Shown here: positions 11,750 through 20,156 of the stretch, one piece after another
How the letters are laid out: each line of letters begins with the position of its first letter
How positions within the stretch are numbered: the stretch's first letter is position 1
Assembly (NCBI GenBank): GCA_963704565.1
Contig: OY969917.1
Coordinates: 744,001 to 808,000, forward strand
Direction: 5' to 3'
DNA: 64,000 bases
Source of the DNA: Rhodoblastus sp963704565
GTDB taxonomy: Bacteria; Pseudomonadota; Alphaproteobacteria; Rhizobiales; Beijerinckiaceae
The notes under the pieces: generated by a model
Seen by the model: the letters and a program-made list of their open reading frames with translations, nothing else
The model's database searches: none
Told to the model about the DNA's origin: nothing
Program-made: the position numbers and the translations under genes

Positions 11750-13356
11750 GCGCGCACAGGATTCAGCTCGGCTGGATCGGCCTCGACGAAGGCGGGCGCG
11801 ACCGGCAGGCCGAATTGCCCGCCGCGACCTATGGTTCGAAAGCCTCGGAACTGGCCGGAATGACCGCGCTCGGCCTGCCGGTCCCGCCCGCCTTCGTGCT
11901 GCCGACGACCTTGTGCGGCCCGATCCTCTCGGGCGACGAAAAGGCGCAGGCCGCTTTGCGGGATTGTCTGGCCGAAGGCGTCGCGCGGCTGGAGGCGGCG
12001 ACCGGGCGCAAGCTCGGCGACGCCCGCGCGCCGCTGCTGGTTTCGGTGCGCTCCGGCGCCGAACAATCCATGCCGGGCATGCTGGAGACCGTGCTCGACG
12101 TCGGCATCAACGCCGCCAGCCTGCACGGGCTGATCCGCGCCACGGGCAATCCCCGGCTCGCTTACAATTCGTGGCGGCGCTTCATCCAGACTTACGCCGA
12201 AGTGGTCGGCGGAGCCAAGATCGCGCCGTTCGATCAGGCGCTGGCGCGCATGGTTGCGGCGGAGGGCGTCGGCCATGAGGGCGAGCTCGATCCTGAAGCC
12301 CTGGAGCGGCTGGCGGCGGAATTTCTCGTTCTCGCCGAAGAATCCGCGCCGCCGTCGGATCCGATGGCGCAGCTTTTCGGGGCGGCGCGGGCGGTCTATC
12401 TGTCCTGGCGCAGCCCGCGCGCCGAAACCTATCGCCGGATGAACGGCCTCGAACATCTTCTGGGCACGGCGGTCGCCGTTCAGGTCATGGTGTTCGGCAA
12501 CGCCGGCGGCGCTTCCGGCTCGGGCGTGGCCTTTTCGCGCGATCCGGCCACCGGCGCCAAGACCTTCTACGCCGATTTCCTGTTCGACGCGCAGGGCGAG
12601 GATGTCGTTTCGGGACGGCGCACGCCGCTCGACGCAGCGCAATTGCGCGATCGCCTGCCGCTGGCGGCGCGGCAATTGGCGGAAAGCGCCGAGCTGCTGG
12701 AAAAGGCGCGGCGCGACATGCAGGACATCGAGTTCACCATCGAGAACGGCAAGCTCTTCCTGTTGCAGACCCGTTCCGCCAAACGCACGCCGCGCGCCGC
12801 GCTGAGGATCGCGGTCGATCTCGTGGCCGAGGGGCTGATCGACCGCGCCGAGGCTCTGCGGCGCGTCGCCGCGATCGATGTCGCCAAGGTCGGCGAAACC
12901 TCCTTTGTCGAAGCCGCCCCGGCGGCGGCGCGCGCCATTGTCGCCGCGCCGGGCGTCGCCTGCGGCCGCGCCTGTTTCACCAGCGCGCGGGCCGAGGCCA
13001 TGGTCCGTCACGGCGACAAGGCGATCCTCGTCCGGCGCGACGCTTCAACCGAGGATGTCGCGGGCTTCGCCGCGGCGGACGGCGTTCTGACCGCGATTGG
13101 CGGCCGAACCTCCCATGCGGCGGTGGTCGCGCGGCAGATGGGGAAGGTTTGCCTGGTCGGGTGCGGCGCGCTGGCGATCGACGCCGACGAGCGCGGCGCG
13201 GTCCTCGGCGGCCAGGCCCTGCATGAGGGCGACTGGATCGCTTTGGATGGCGCATCGGGAGAAATCGCTATCGGTCGGCGCGCAATCGCCTTCGAGCGCG
13301 CGCCCGAAGGCGAAACCATCATGGAATGGCGGAAGCAAAGCGACGGACGAACCTGA
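11746..13356 (+). CDS. PPDK-like protein: ATP-binding and phosphohistidine domains, no PEP/pyruvate barrel
   Basis: Homologue of pyruvate phosphate dikinase that stops at a domain boundary. The 536-aa product contains the N-terminal ATP-grasp region (SVRSGAEQSMPGMLETVLD near residues 100-118, MVFGNAGGASGSGVAFSRDP, and DMQDIEFTIENGKLFLLQTR) and the swivelling phosphohistidine domain with GGRTSHAAVVARQMGK, where His457 is the predicted phosphorylated residue and the preceding Thr is kept. Authentic PPDK is about 870-900 aa; here the C-terminal TIM barrel that holds PEP/pyruvate is absent, and the next gene, PPK2, lies on the opposite strand 66 bp away. It could phosphorylate its own His from ATP and Pi and pass the phosphate to an unknown acceptor. 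The 4-bp overlap with the upstream gene makes that protein the first candidate partner. Confidence 0.85.
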   Translation: MSAHRIQLGWIGLDEGGRDRQAELPAATYGSKASELAGMTALGLPVPPAFVLPTTLCGPILSGDEKAQAALRDCLAEGVARLEAATGRKLGDARAPLLVSVRSGAEQSMPGMLETVLDVGINAASLHGLIRATGNPRLAYNSWRRFIQTYAEVVGGAKIAPFDQALARMVAAEGVGHEGELDPEALERLAAEFLVLAEESAPPSDPMAQLFGAARAVYLSWRSPRAETYRRMNGLEHLLGTAVAVQVMVFGNAGGASGSGVAFSRDPATGAKTFYADFLFDAQGEDVVSGRRTPLDAAQLRDRLPLAARQLAESAELLEKARRDMQDIEFTIENGKLFLLQTRSAKRTPRAALRIAVDLVAEGLIDRAEALRRVAAIDVAKVGETSFVEAAPAAARAIVAAPGVACGRACFTSARAEAMVRHGDKAILVRRDASTEDVAGFAAADGVLTAIGGRTSHAAVVARQMGKVCLVGCGALAIDADERGAVLGGQALHEGDWIALDGASGEIAIGRRAIAFERAPEGETIMEWRKQSDGRT

Positions 13357-13422
13357 AGCCGTCGTGACATTTGGGCCGACCGGCGACGGCGCGCCGGAAG
13401 ATTTCAGGCGCGGCGCCCGGGC

Positions 13423-14355
13423 TCAATAAATTCGCGGCACGTACATTTCCTCGGGAATTGGTTCGCGGGTGTAATCCGGGTTGCGGGCGCGCTCGGGCAA
13501 GGCGACATCCGGGTGCTGAATTTCCGCGTAAGGAAACTGGCTCAGCAGATGCGCGATGCAGTTCAGCCGGGCCCTTTTCTTGTCGTCGGCCTCGATCACC
13601 CACCAGGGCGCCTCGGCGATATGGGTGCGCTCCAGCATGTCCTCCTTGGCCTTGGTATAGGCCTCCCAGCGGACGCGCGACTGCAGGTCCATCGGGCTGA
13701 GCTTCCACTGTTTGAGCGGATCGTGGATGCGCATCAGGAAGCGGAAATGCTGCTCCTCATCCTGGATCGAAAACCAGTATTTGATCAGCTTTATGCCCGA
13801 GCGCGCCAGCATGCGCTCGAATTCCGGCACGCTGCGGAAAAATTCCTCGACGTCGTTTTCGGAACAGAAACCCATCACCCGCTCGACGCCGGCGCGATTG
13901 TACCAGGAACGGTCGAACAGGACGATTTCGCCGCGCGCCGGCAGATGCGGCGTATAGCGTTGGAAATACCACTGGCCCTTTTCGCGCTCGCTCGGCGCCG
14001 GCAGGGCCACCACGCGGCAGACGCGCGGATTGAGGCGCTGGGTGATGCGCTTGATCACGCCGCCCTTGCCGGCGGCGTCGCGGCCCTCGAAAATGACCAC
14101 CGCCTTCTGGCCATTATCGGCGACCCAATCCTGCAGCTTCACCAGTTCGCGTTGCAGCCGGAATAATTCCTTGAAATAGATCGAACGGCTCAAGCCGACA
14201 TGTTCGGGATTTTCCGAAGCCTCGTCCAGCAGGCTGGCGAGACGCTGATCGTCGAGCTCCTCTTCCAGCTCCTCGTCGAAACTGTCCAGCATTTCCGCGC
14301 GGACGCGTTCGTCAAAACTCAGTTTTGACTTGGAATTTTCGTCGCTCACGGTCAA
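13423..14355 (-). CDS. ppk2: Polyphosphate kinase 2
   Basis: PPK2 enzymes transfer phosphate between polyphosphate and nucleoside di- or monophosphates. The 310-aa protein has the Walker A motif GRDAAGKGG at residues 91-99, the adjacent GVIKRITQRLNPRVCRVVAL, the Walker B/lid block VLFDRSWYNRAGVERVMGF around Asp148, and the C-terminal WEAYTKAKEDML. The acidic N-terminal extension (residues 10-50) is common in single-domain class I PPK2 proteins, which favour NDPs; the class is inferred from length and overall sequence. It is convergent with the PPDK-like gene, 66 bp apart. Confidence 0.94.
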   Translation of the reverse strand: MTVSDENSKSKLSFDERVRAEMLDSFDEELEEELDDQRLASLLDEASENPEHVGLSRSIYFKELFRLQRELVKLQDWVADNGQKAVVIFEGRDAAGKGGVIKRITQRLNPRVCRVVALPAPSEREKGQWYFQRYTPHLPARGEIVLFDRSWYNRAGVERVMGFCSENDVEEFFRSVPEFERMLARSGIKLIKYWFSIQDEEQHFRFLMRIHDPLKQWKLSPMDLQSRVRWEAYTKAKEDMLERTHIAEAPWWVIEADDKKRARLNCIAHLLSQFPYAEIQHPDVALPERARNPDYTREPIPEEMYVPRIY

Positions 14356-14628
14356 CCTCCACCCGATTCCGCCATCCAGAACGGCCGTAAGCCTAGCCGC
14401 GCCCGCCCGATTGGTTCAAGCCCCGGAAATACAGAATCGCGTTGGAGAATTTTTGAACGTTTCCGCTCGCCGCTCATGGCGCCGGCGCGTTCGTGGCGGC
14501 TTTTTTGGCCTTGACCATGGCGCATGTTTGAACTGTTTCCGGATTTCGGCTAGGGTCTCGCGGCGGCGCCAAACCGAGGGGCCAGCCTTGCGGATGTTGA
14601 AGTTGCGACAAATTTCCGGGTGCGCGCC

Positions 14629-14823
14629 ATGCCGATAAGCTTGGACCAGGCGATAGAGATCCACGCCAAGGTTCTCCGTTATCGCCATGGCGCGAAGGCG
14701 CCGCGCATGGCGCGCGAGAAGGCCAATCAACTCGCCACGATCGGCGACCGGGAAGGCCATGCGGTATGGCTCAAGGTCGCTGAAATAGCGCGGACGCTCG
14801 CGCCGGACCTGCGATGGCTCTAG
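14629..14823 (+). CDS. Small conserved-looking protein, 64 aa
   Basis: A short helical protein starting MPISLDQAIEIHAKVLRYRH and ending WLKVAEIARTLAPDLRWL. Its pattern (AREKANQLATIGDREGHAVW) looks like small proteins that occur in many Hyphomicrobiales, but I cannot assign a function. Its last 10 bases overlap the ATG of the following reading frame at 14814. The 273 bp between the PPK2 start and this gene hold nothing I can name. Confidence 0.5.
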   Translation: MPISLDQAIEIHAKVLRYRHGAKAPRMAREKANQLATIGDREGHAVWLKVAEIARTLAPDLRWL

Positions 14824-15107
14824 CCTCGCGGGCGCTGCTCGGCAAATTGTCGGGCGACCTTACCGCCGCCCTGGTTCAACGCGGCGCGACGCGGTCGCCG
14901 GCGATGGCCGCTTTCGTCGCCGAAGTGACGACGCGCTACGGACCCACTGTCTGGGAGCGCGCGGCGGCCTATGCCGTCCCGCTGATCGGCGCGATCGGCG
15001 GCGCGGCGCTCAATCTCGTTTTCACGAATTATTTCAACGCGATCGCCTGGGGTCATTTCACCGTTCGGCGGCTTGAGCGCCTCTATGGCGAAGACGCGGT
15101 GCGCTGA
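14814..15107 (+). pseudogene. Truncated EcsC-family protein, C-terminal piece only
   Basis: The 97-aa frame matches only the last third of EcsC-family proteins. Its segment GAIGGAALNLVF followed by GHFTVRRLERLYG is nearly the same as GAIGGAAINLAF and GHFTVRRLERKYG in the full-length EcsC protein at 62221-63060. The N-terminal two thirds are missing; the preceding sequence encodes the unrelated 64-aa protein in another frame. Either this is a decayed paralogue or a short stand-alone derivative expressed by coupling to the upstream gene (10-bp overlap). Confidence 0.6.
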
Positions 15108-15196
15108 CATTACCTCCGTCTCAGGGCTGAAAGGCCGTAGGTCCGGCAATTTTGCTCATTCGCCAGACGGAAGTCGCTGCGCCAGTTTCATTCCAC

Positions 15197-15464
15197 GCCT
15201 ATCCGGTTAACGCAGACACCCGTTACAGATAGAGGGGGCCGCGAGCTCGATGGAACGGCAGAGATTGTGAAGGGTTTCGGTCGCCGGCCCCCACACGCGT
15301 GATCGGGTCGCCGCGGGGCCGGCGCCCGAAACCCTTCACAATAGCTGCCGACCGGACCTTTGCGTCGTACGACCGCATCGAGCCGATTCCTGCCGATCAT
15401 GCGGTCTCGATCTGGCTCGCCGCTAAGTCCATATGTAGTGGGTGTCTGCGTTAACCGGATAGGC
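15197..15464. mobile_element. MITE-like element, 268 bp with 25-bp perfect terminal inverted repeats
   Basis: The ends are exact 25-nt inverted repeats (15197-15221 and 15440-15464), starting GCCTATCCGGTTAACG on each strand. Inside is a 28-nt inverted repeat with one mismatch (15264-15291 and 15315-15342) and a smaller 8-nt hairpin (GACCGCAT at 15371-15378, ATGCGGTC at 15399-15406). No protein of useful length is encoded. Size, terminal repeats and lack of coding suggest a non-autonomous element moved by a transposase in trans. TA dinucleotides just inside both ends would fit an IS630/Tc1-type target, but the mobilising family is not identified. It ends 5 bp from the mgtC stop codon. Confidence 0.8.
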
Positions 15465-15469
15465 ATGCA

Positions 15470-16177
15470 TCATTCTTCGGCGTTCGACGACCAGCTGGCG
15501 TGCGAGACATGGGGCGATTGCGCGATTTTTTCGGCGGCGGCGTCCAGTTCGGCCGGCTCGACGGCGGTGCTGACCAAAGTGGCGATCACTTCGCTGACCT
15601 CGTCTGATCGTTCGACCACTTCGACATCGCGCACCGGATAATCCGCTTCCTCCAGAACCTCGACAACGCGATCGCGCACTTGCCCGACATGTTCGGCTTC
15701 GGTCATGACCAGCACTTCATAGGTGGCTTCCGACCTCCTCTCGTCGAAAGGCGCCCGATTGATCGCATTGACCAGCGGCCGCAGCAGCGTGTTGCCGGCC
15801 GGCGCCGCCGCAGTCACGATCGTCGCCTCGACGATCAGTCCGTAGCCTGACAGGGCGCCGATGGCGGCGGGGCGCCAGAGGGTCGCGGCGGTGTTGAGCC
15901 CCCATACCTTGCTGCCCTCCTTCATGATCGCGCCGGCGCCGAGAAAGCCGATCCCCGACACCACATAAGCGGCGATCTGGGAGGCGCCGGCGGCGCCGTT
16001 GATGCGAAAGCCCAGCGAAACGAAGGTCGCGGCGCCGATGGCGACCAGGACATTGGTGCGCAGGCCGGCGCTGCGCTGGCGATATTGCCGCTCGGCGCCG
16101 ATCAGCGTCGCGAGCAGGAAGGCGGCGACGACGCTGACGGTCAGATCGACCGCCGGCCAGAATTCAATTTTCAGCAT
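15470..16177 (-). CDS. mgtC: MgtC/SapB family membrane protein
   Basis: Inner-membrane protein of the MgtC family, linked in other bacteria to growth in low magnesium and control of ATP synthase. The 235-aa protein has the family start LLATLIGAERQYRQRSAGLRT followed by hydrophobic segments (LVAIGAATFVSLGF, AAYVVSGIGFLGAGAIM and LNTAATLW) and a soluble ACT-like C-terminal domain from about residue 150. It appears intact. No magnesium-responsive leader is evident upstream, where a repeat element lies instead; the family name is certain, the physiological role is not. Confidence 0.85.
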   Translation of the reverse strand: MLKIEFWPAVDLTVSVVAAFLLATLIGAERQYRQRSAGLRTNVLVAIGAATFVSLGFRINGAAGASQIAAYVVSGIGFLGAGAIMKEGSKVWGLNTAATLWRPAAIGALSGYGLIVEATIVTAAAPAGNTLLRPLVNAINRAPFDERRSEATYEVLVMTEAEHVGQVRDRVVEVLEEADYPVRDVEVVERSDEVSEVIATLVSTAVEPAELDAAAEKIAQSPHVSHASWSSNAEE

Positions 16178-16206
16178 GGGTCAGGATATTTTCCGATTCA
16201 CCGGCT

Positions 16207-16310
16207 TAGAGCCTTTTCCGTTCCTTCGGAATCGGAATAAGTCTCTAATTAGTTGTTTTGACGCATATTCTCGTCCAAAAAGTCTGCAACTTTTTGGGAA
16301 TATGCTCTAG
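16207..16310 (-). repeat. Two-hairpin intergenic element, copy A
   Basis: One of four copies in this window of a composite palindromic element. On the minus strand it begins CTAGAGCATATTCCC, forms a hairpin around AAAAAGT and ACTTTTT, continues ATGCGTCAAAACAA, then a second palindrome (TTATTCCGATTCCGAAGGAA region). It lies between the divergently arranged mgtC start and the DsbA-like gene stop. Comparable mosaic elements are scattered in rhizobial genomes (RIME-type), a comparison made from memory. Confidence 0.8.
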
Positions 16311-16388
16311 GCCCAAACGCCAGAATCGCCCAACAACATGACAGTTTTGCGCAAATGAGCGGCGACCGGCGCCGGCGGGCCGGTTTCG

Positions 16389-16985
16389 TCAGGCGGCCAA
16401 AGCCAAGGCGAAGGCCTCGGGGCCGGGCCAGCCGGAGAGCAGGCGGTTCTTGATGATGAAGGACGGCGTGCTGGAGACGCCGATGCGGTCGAGGAAATTC
16501 ATCTGGACGATGATCCGGTCGCGGGCTTCCTGACTATTGGCCGTGTCGGCGAGTTTCTTGACATCGAGGCCAAGACCCTGGGCGACTTTGAGGGCGACAT
16601 CGCCATCGACCCGGCCTTTTGTGGCGTAAAGCGCACGGTGGAAGGCGAACGCCTTGTCGGGGCCGTAAAGGATCAGCACGGCCTGCCGCAATTTCGCCGC
16701 CTGGACCGAGCCGGCCGAGAGCATCGGGCTGTCCATCAGGCCGAGGCGCAGCTTTTTCTTCGCCACCATGGCGTTGAGGCTGTGAAAGGCCTTGCGGCAA
16801 TAGGGGCAGTTGTAATCGAAAATTTCGATTGCCGAGGGGCCGGAGCCATACCACGACAGGCCGGGCACGGCGTTGGGATCGGCGCCCGAGGGCAGGGGAA
16901 CCAGAGGCAGTTCGTCGTCCGTGAGCGCGAAGGCCGGGGCGGCCGGCAGAAGCGCGAGGCTCGCGAGGAAAAGGCGTCGATCCAC
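16389..16985 (-). CDS. DsbA-family periplasmic thiol-disulfide oxidoreductase
   Basis: Thioredoxin-fold protein of the DsbA/Com1 type. The 198-aa precursor has a signal peptide (MDRRLFLASLALLPAAPAFA) and then the redox motif CPYC at Cys60-Cys63 in IEIFDYNCPYCRKAF. A cis-proline loop (SSTPSFII) and a C-terminal helix complete the fold. It would oxidise or isomerise disulfides in exported proteins. It has no dsbB-like neighbour, so its partner is unknown. Confidence 0.9.
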   Translation of the reverse strand: MDRRLFLASLALLPAAPAFALTDDELPLVPLPSGADPNAVPGLSWYGSGPSAIEIFDYNCPYCRKAFHSLNAMVAKKKLRLGLMDSPMLSAGSVQAAKLRQAVLILYGPDKAFAFHRALYATKGRVDGDVALKVAQGLGLDVKKLADTANSQEARDRIIVQMNFLDRIGVSSTPSFIIKNRLLSGWPGPEAFALALAA

Positions 16986-17081
16986 AAAAACTCCATCCGG
17001 TTCGCGGCGCCGGAGCGGGGCGCCGGCGTCCAGGCTACGCTAAGCGCGCAAATGTCGCAAAACTGAGGTAAAAGGCTGGCG

Positions 17082-17891
17082 ATGAGCGAATCGCCGCCTC
17101 CCGCCGCGCCTCTGCGCTATACCGCCCGCGCCTTGCTGCTCGGCGACCGCATCGACCTGAACGGGCTCGAGCGCGCCGACGCCATTTCGACCTCGCCGCT
17201 CGCTTTCCACGTCGGGCAAAACGGCAAGGTCGCGCTTTACCGCTATGGCGTGGCCGTCCTGGCGGGCCTGACCCCGCTCGAAGAGGAAGACGTGCTGGCG
17301 CGGCTCAAGGGCCGGGTGGTCGGCTCGCCCCTGCGCAAGGAGGACGAGTCAGTGACCCTGCTGGTCGGCGAGGCGGAGGATCGCATCGCCCCCAATGGCG
17401 CGGTCGCGCTCAAGGATCTGTCCGACGAGCGTTTTCTGGTTTTCGCCGACACCATCGCCAAGAGCGTCGCGCTGGCGCGCGACGAGCGCGAGGTCAATAT
17501 GGTCTTCGACACGGTCGAGCCGCTGGCCAATGTGCTGGGGCGCGTCGGCCGGCCGATGCGCGACCGCCGCGAAATGCTGCGCCTGATCGGTCAGGCGCTT
17601 GGAGCGCAGCATCGGGTCTCGGGCCGCGTCGCGGTCGACGACAAGCCCGATGTCCTGTGGGACCGGCCGGACCTGGAGCGCCTCTACGCCCGTCTGGAGG
17701 ACGAATATGAGCTCAAGGAGCGCGGCCAGACGCTTCAGCGCAAGCTGGATGTCGTCGTCGAGACCGTCCGGGCGCTGACCGAGATCATCGACGCCGACCG
17801 CTCGTCCTTCATGGAAATGGCGATCGTCCTGCTGATCGTGGCGGAAATCGCGATTTCCCTGTTCCAGATCCTGTTCGCGCGAGGTCATTGA
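17082..17891 (+). CDS. RMD1/YagE family (DUF155) protein with C-terminal membrane anchor
   Basis: Member of the family that includes yeast Rmd1 and related mitochondrial proteins, whose biochemical role is poorly defined. The 269-aa protein has an N-terminal mixed domain and a long helical region (ERLYARLEDEYELKERGQTL, then QRKLDVVVETVRALTEII) ending in a single transmembrane helix MAIVLLIVAEIAISLFQILF, the usual layout. No signal peptide is present. It stands alone between the DsbA-like gene and the ABC exporter. Confidence 0.82.
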   Translation: MSESPPPAAPLRYTARALLLGDRIDLNGLERADAISTSPLAFHVGQNGKVALYRYGVAVLAGLTPLEEEDVLARLKGRVVGSPLRKEDESVTLLVGEAEDRIAPNGAVALKDLSDERFLVFADTIAKSVALARDEREVNMVFDTVEPLANVLGRVGRPMRDRREMLRLIGQALGAQHRVSGRVAVDDKPDVLWDRPDLERLYARLEDEYELKERGQTLQRKLDVVVETVRALTEIIDADRSSFMEMAIVLLIVAEIAISLFQILFARGH

Positions 17892-18089
17892 GGCTGTGTG
17901 ATATTTTTGTCATGTCGGCGCCGGCGCGGCGCCCGGCGCGCGCGCCGGCATTGACAGGGAGGCCGATTCTTCCCACTAGAAGGGCAAGCGCGGTCGCCCG
18001 CAACGGAGTCGGCCGGCGCTTTTCGGGCGCGTGTTCCGGCGGCGGAAAACGCAAAGGCCCTTGTCGCAAGCCGCCGAAGAGACCGGACC

Positions 18090-19895
18090 TTGTTCTCCGC
18101 CCTTAAGGAAAAGCTCCACAAGAAGTTGTTCACCAAGGGGCAATTGCATCTGATCGAGCGCCTGGTGCGCGATCAGGGTCGCAAGCATTTCTGGGGCTAT
18201 GTGCTGGCTTTCGCGATGATGGGCGTCATCGCGGTGACCACGACGCTTTCCGCCTATATGATGAAATTCATCGTCGATCGCATTTTCGTCGATCGCAACA
18301 TCCTGGCGATGTACGCGATCGGCGGCGCGGTCATCGTGATCTATGTCACCAAGGGCTTCGCCACCTATGGCCAGCAGGTGGTCCTGTCGCGGATCTCCAA
18401 CAACATCATCGCGGAAAGCCAGATCAAGATTTTCGACAAGATGCTGGCGATGGACGTGCCCTTTTACAACGCGCGCCATTCGACCGAATTCCTCGCCCGT
18501 CAGGCTTTCATCTCGCAATCGGCCGGCAATGCGCTCAACACTTTGGTCACCGCCTTCGGCCGCGACGTGCTGACCCTGCTCGGCCTGACCTTCGCCATGT
18601 TCCAGCAGGACGCGGCGCTGGCCTCGGTCTCCATCCTGATCATGCCCGTGGCGATCGTCGGGGTGCGTACGCTCGGCAATCGCGCCCGCCGGGTGATGAT
18701 GACGGAGTTTTTCGGCTTTTCGGCCATTCTCCAATCCTTGCAGGAGACGGCGCAGGGCATCCGCGTGGTGAAATCCTTCACCCTCGAGCCCTTGATGCGC
18801 CAGCGGCAGGTGAGCGCGATCCAGAGCTTTGAATCCGCGGCCAACAAATTGTCGCGGGTGCAGGCGCGCTCCAGCCCGCTGATGGAGACGCTGGCCGGCG
18901 TCGCGGTGGCGCTGGTCGTCGTCTATGGCGGCCATCGGGTCATCTATAACGGCCAGCAGCCGGGCAATTTTTTCGCCTTCATCACCGCGATGCTGCTGGC
19001 GACCGAACCGGCCAAGCGCATCGCCCGGCTGCATGTCGACATCAGCTCGTCGCTGATCGGCGTCGACATGCTGTTTCGGTTCCTCGACGAGAATACGCCG
19101 GAAAGCGAGCCGGCCGACATTCCGGAGCTGAAGATTGCGGCGGGCCGGGTCGAGTTCGACCATGTCGATTTCGCCTATCGCGCCGGCGAAATGGTGCTCA
19201 ACAAGCTCTGTCTCGTGGCCGAAGCGGGGGAGACCGCAGCTTTGGTCGGCCGCTCGGGCGGCGGCAAGACCACCGCCATGAGCATGATCCTGCGCTTTTA
19301 CGAGCCGACGGCGGGCAGGATCCTCATCGACGGCCAGGATATTTCCACCTGTTCGCGGCGCTCCCTGCGCCGCCAGATCGGCTATGTCGGGCAGGACACT
19401 TTCCTGTTCAAGGGGTCTGTGCGCGACAATATCCGCTTCGGCCGGCCCGGCGCCAGCGACGAGGAGATCGTCGCGGCGGCCAAGGCGGCCTTCGCCCACG
19501 ATTTCATCATGTCCTTCGAGAACGGCTACGATTCGCCGGTGGGCGAGCAGGGCGTGCAGCTCTCCGGCGGCCAGCGCCAGCGCATTTCCATCGCCCGCGC
19601 CTTCCTCAAGGACGCGCCGCTGATCCTGCTCGACGAGGCGACCTCGGCGCTGGACACCGAATCCGAGCGGGCGGTCCAGGAGGCGCTGAAAACCCTTTGC
19701 GCCGGACGCACCACCATCGTCATCGCCCATCGCCTCAGCACGGTCGCCAGCGCGGAGCGCATCTGCGTCATCGAAGGCGGCCGGGTGATCGAATCCGGCC
19801 GTCAGGACGAGCTGCTGGCGCGCGACGGGGTTTACGCCATGCTGCACAGGACCCAGTTCGATCGCGGCCTGGCCCTGGCCGCGCCGGCGGAATAG
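18090..19895 (+). CDS. ABC exporter, fused permease and ATPase (MsbA-like)
   Basis: Homodimeric ABC exporter half-transporter. The 601-aa protein carries a six-helix type IV transmembrane region (residues about 35-330) and a nucleotide-binding domain with Walker A VGRSGGGKTTAMS, Q-loop IGYVGQDTFLFKGS, signature LSGGQRQRISIARAFL, Walker B LILLDEATSALD and H-loop IVIAHRLS. A TTG at 18090 (LFSALKEKLHKKL) is the likely start. Closest families are MsbA-like lipid flippases and peptide exporters; the cargo is unknown. The FLK-repeat protein gene begins 261 bp downstream on the same strand, so it could be a secreted substrate, but no membrane-fusion partner gene is nearby. Confidence 0.92.
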   Translation: MFSALKEKLHKKLFTKGQLHLIERLVRDQGRKHFWGYVLAFAMMGVIAVTTTLSAYMMKFIVDRIFVDRNILAMYAIGGAVIVIYVTKGFATYGQQVVLSRISNNIIAESQIKIFDKMLAMDVPFYNARHSTEFLARQAFISQSAGNALNTLVTAFGRDVLTLLGLTFAMFQQDAALASVSILIMPVAIVGVRTLGNRARRVMMTEFFGFSAILQSLQETAQGIRVVKSFTLEPLMRQRQVSAIQSFESAANKLSRVQARSSPLMETLAGVAVALVVVYGGHRVIYNGQQPGNFFAFITAMLLATEPAKRIARLHVDISSSLIGVDMLFRFLDENTPESEPADIPELKIAAGRVEFDHVDFAYRAGEMVLNKLCLVAEAGETAALVGRSGGGKTTAMSMILRFYEPTAGRILIDGQDISTCSRRSLRRQIGYVGQDTFLFKGSVRDNIRFGRPGASDEEIVAAAKAAFAHDFIMSFENGYDSPVGEQGVQLSGGQRQRISIARAFLKDAPLILLDEATSALDTESERAVQEALKTLCAGRTTIVIAHRLSTVASAERICVIEGGRVIESGRQDELLARDGVYAMLHRTQFDRGLALAAPAE

Positions 19896-20156
19896 AGCCG
19901 CCGCGCCGCTCTCGGCGCCGTTCAAATGAAATTGAAGATGACGTCCTGGCGCCGAAGCCGTCGGCGCGGCCCGGGAAAGATGATCGCGCATCGGGCGGTT
20001 CTCCGGGCTTTCAGCCGCAAGCTGGGCCGGCCGCGCTGTCAACATATTTTTCCGGGACCTCGCGGCCTGCCGCCGCGACGTTGAGCTTGCGCGAATTCGG
20101 CGTTAAGGTGTTATCAAATAGCCGCCTTTGTCGCTTCATGAGCGAGGGAGGGTGCA

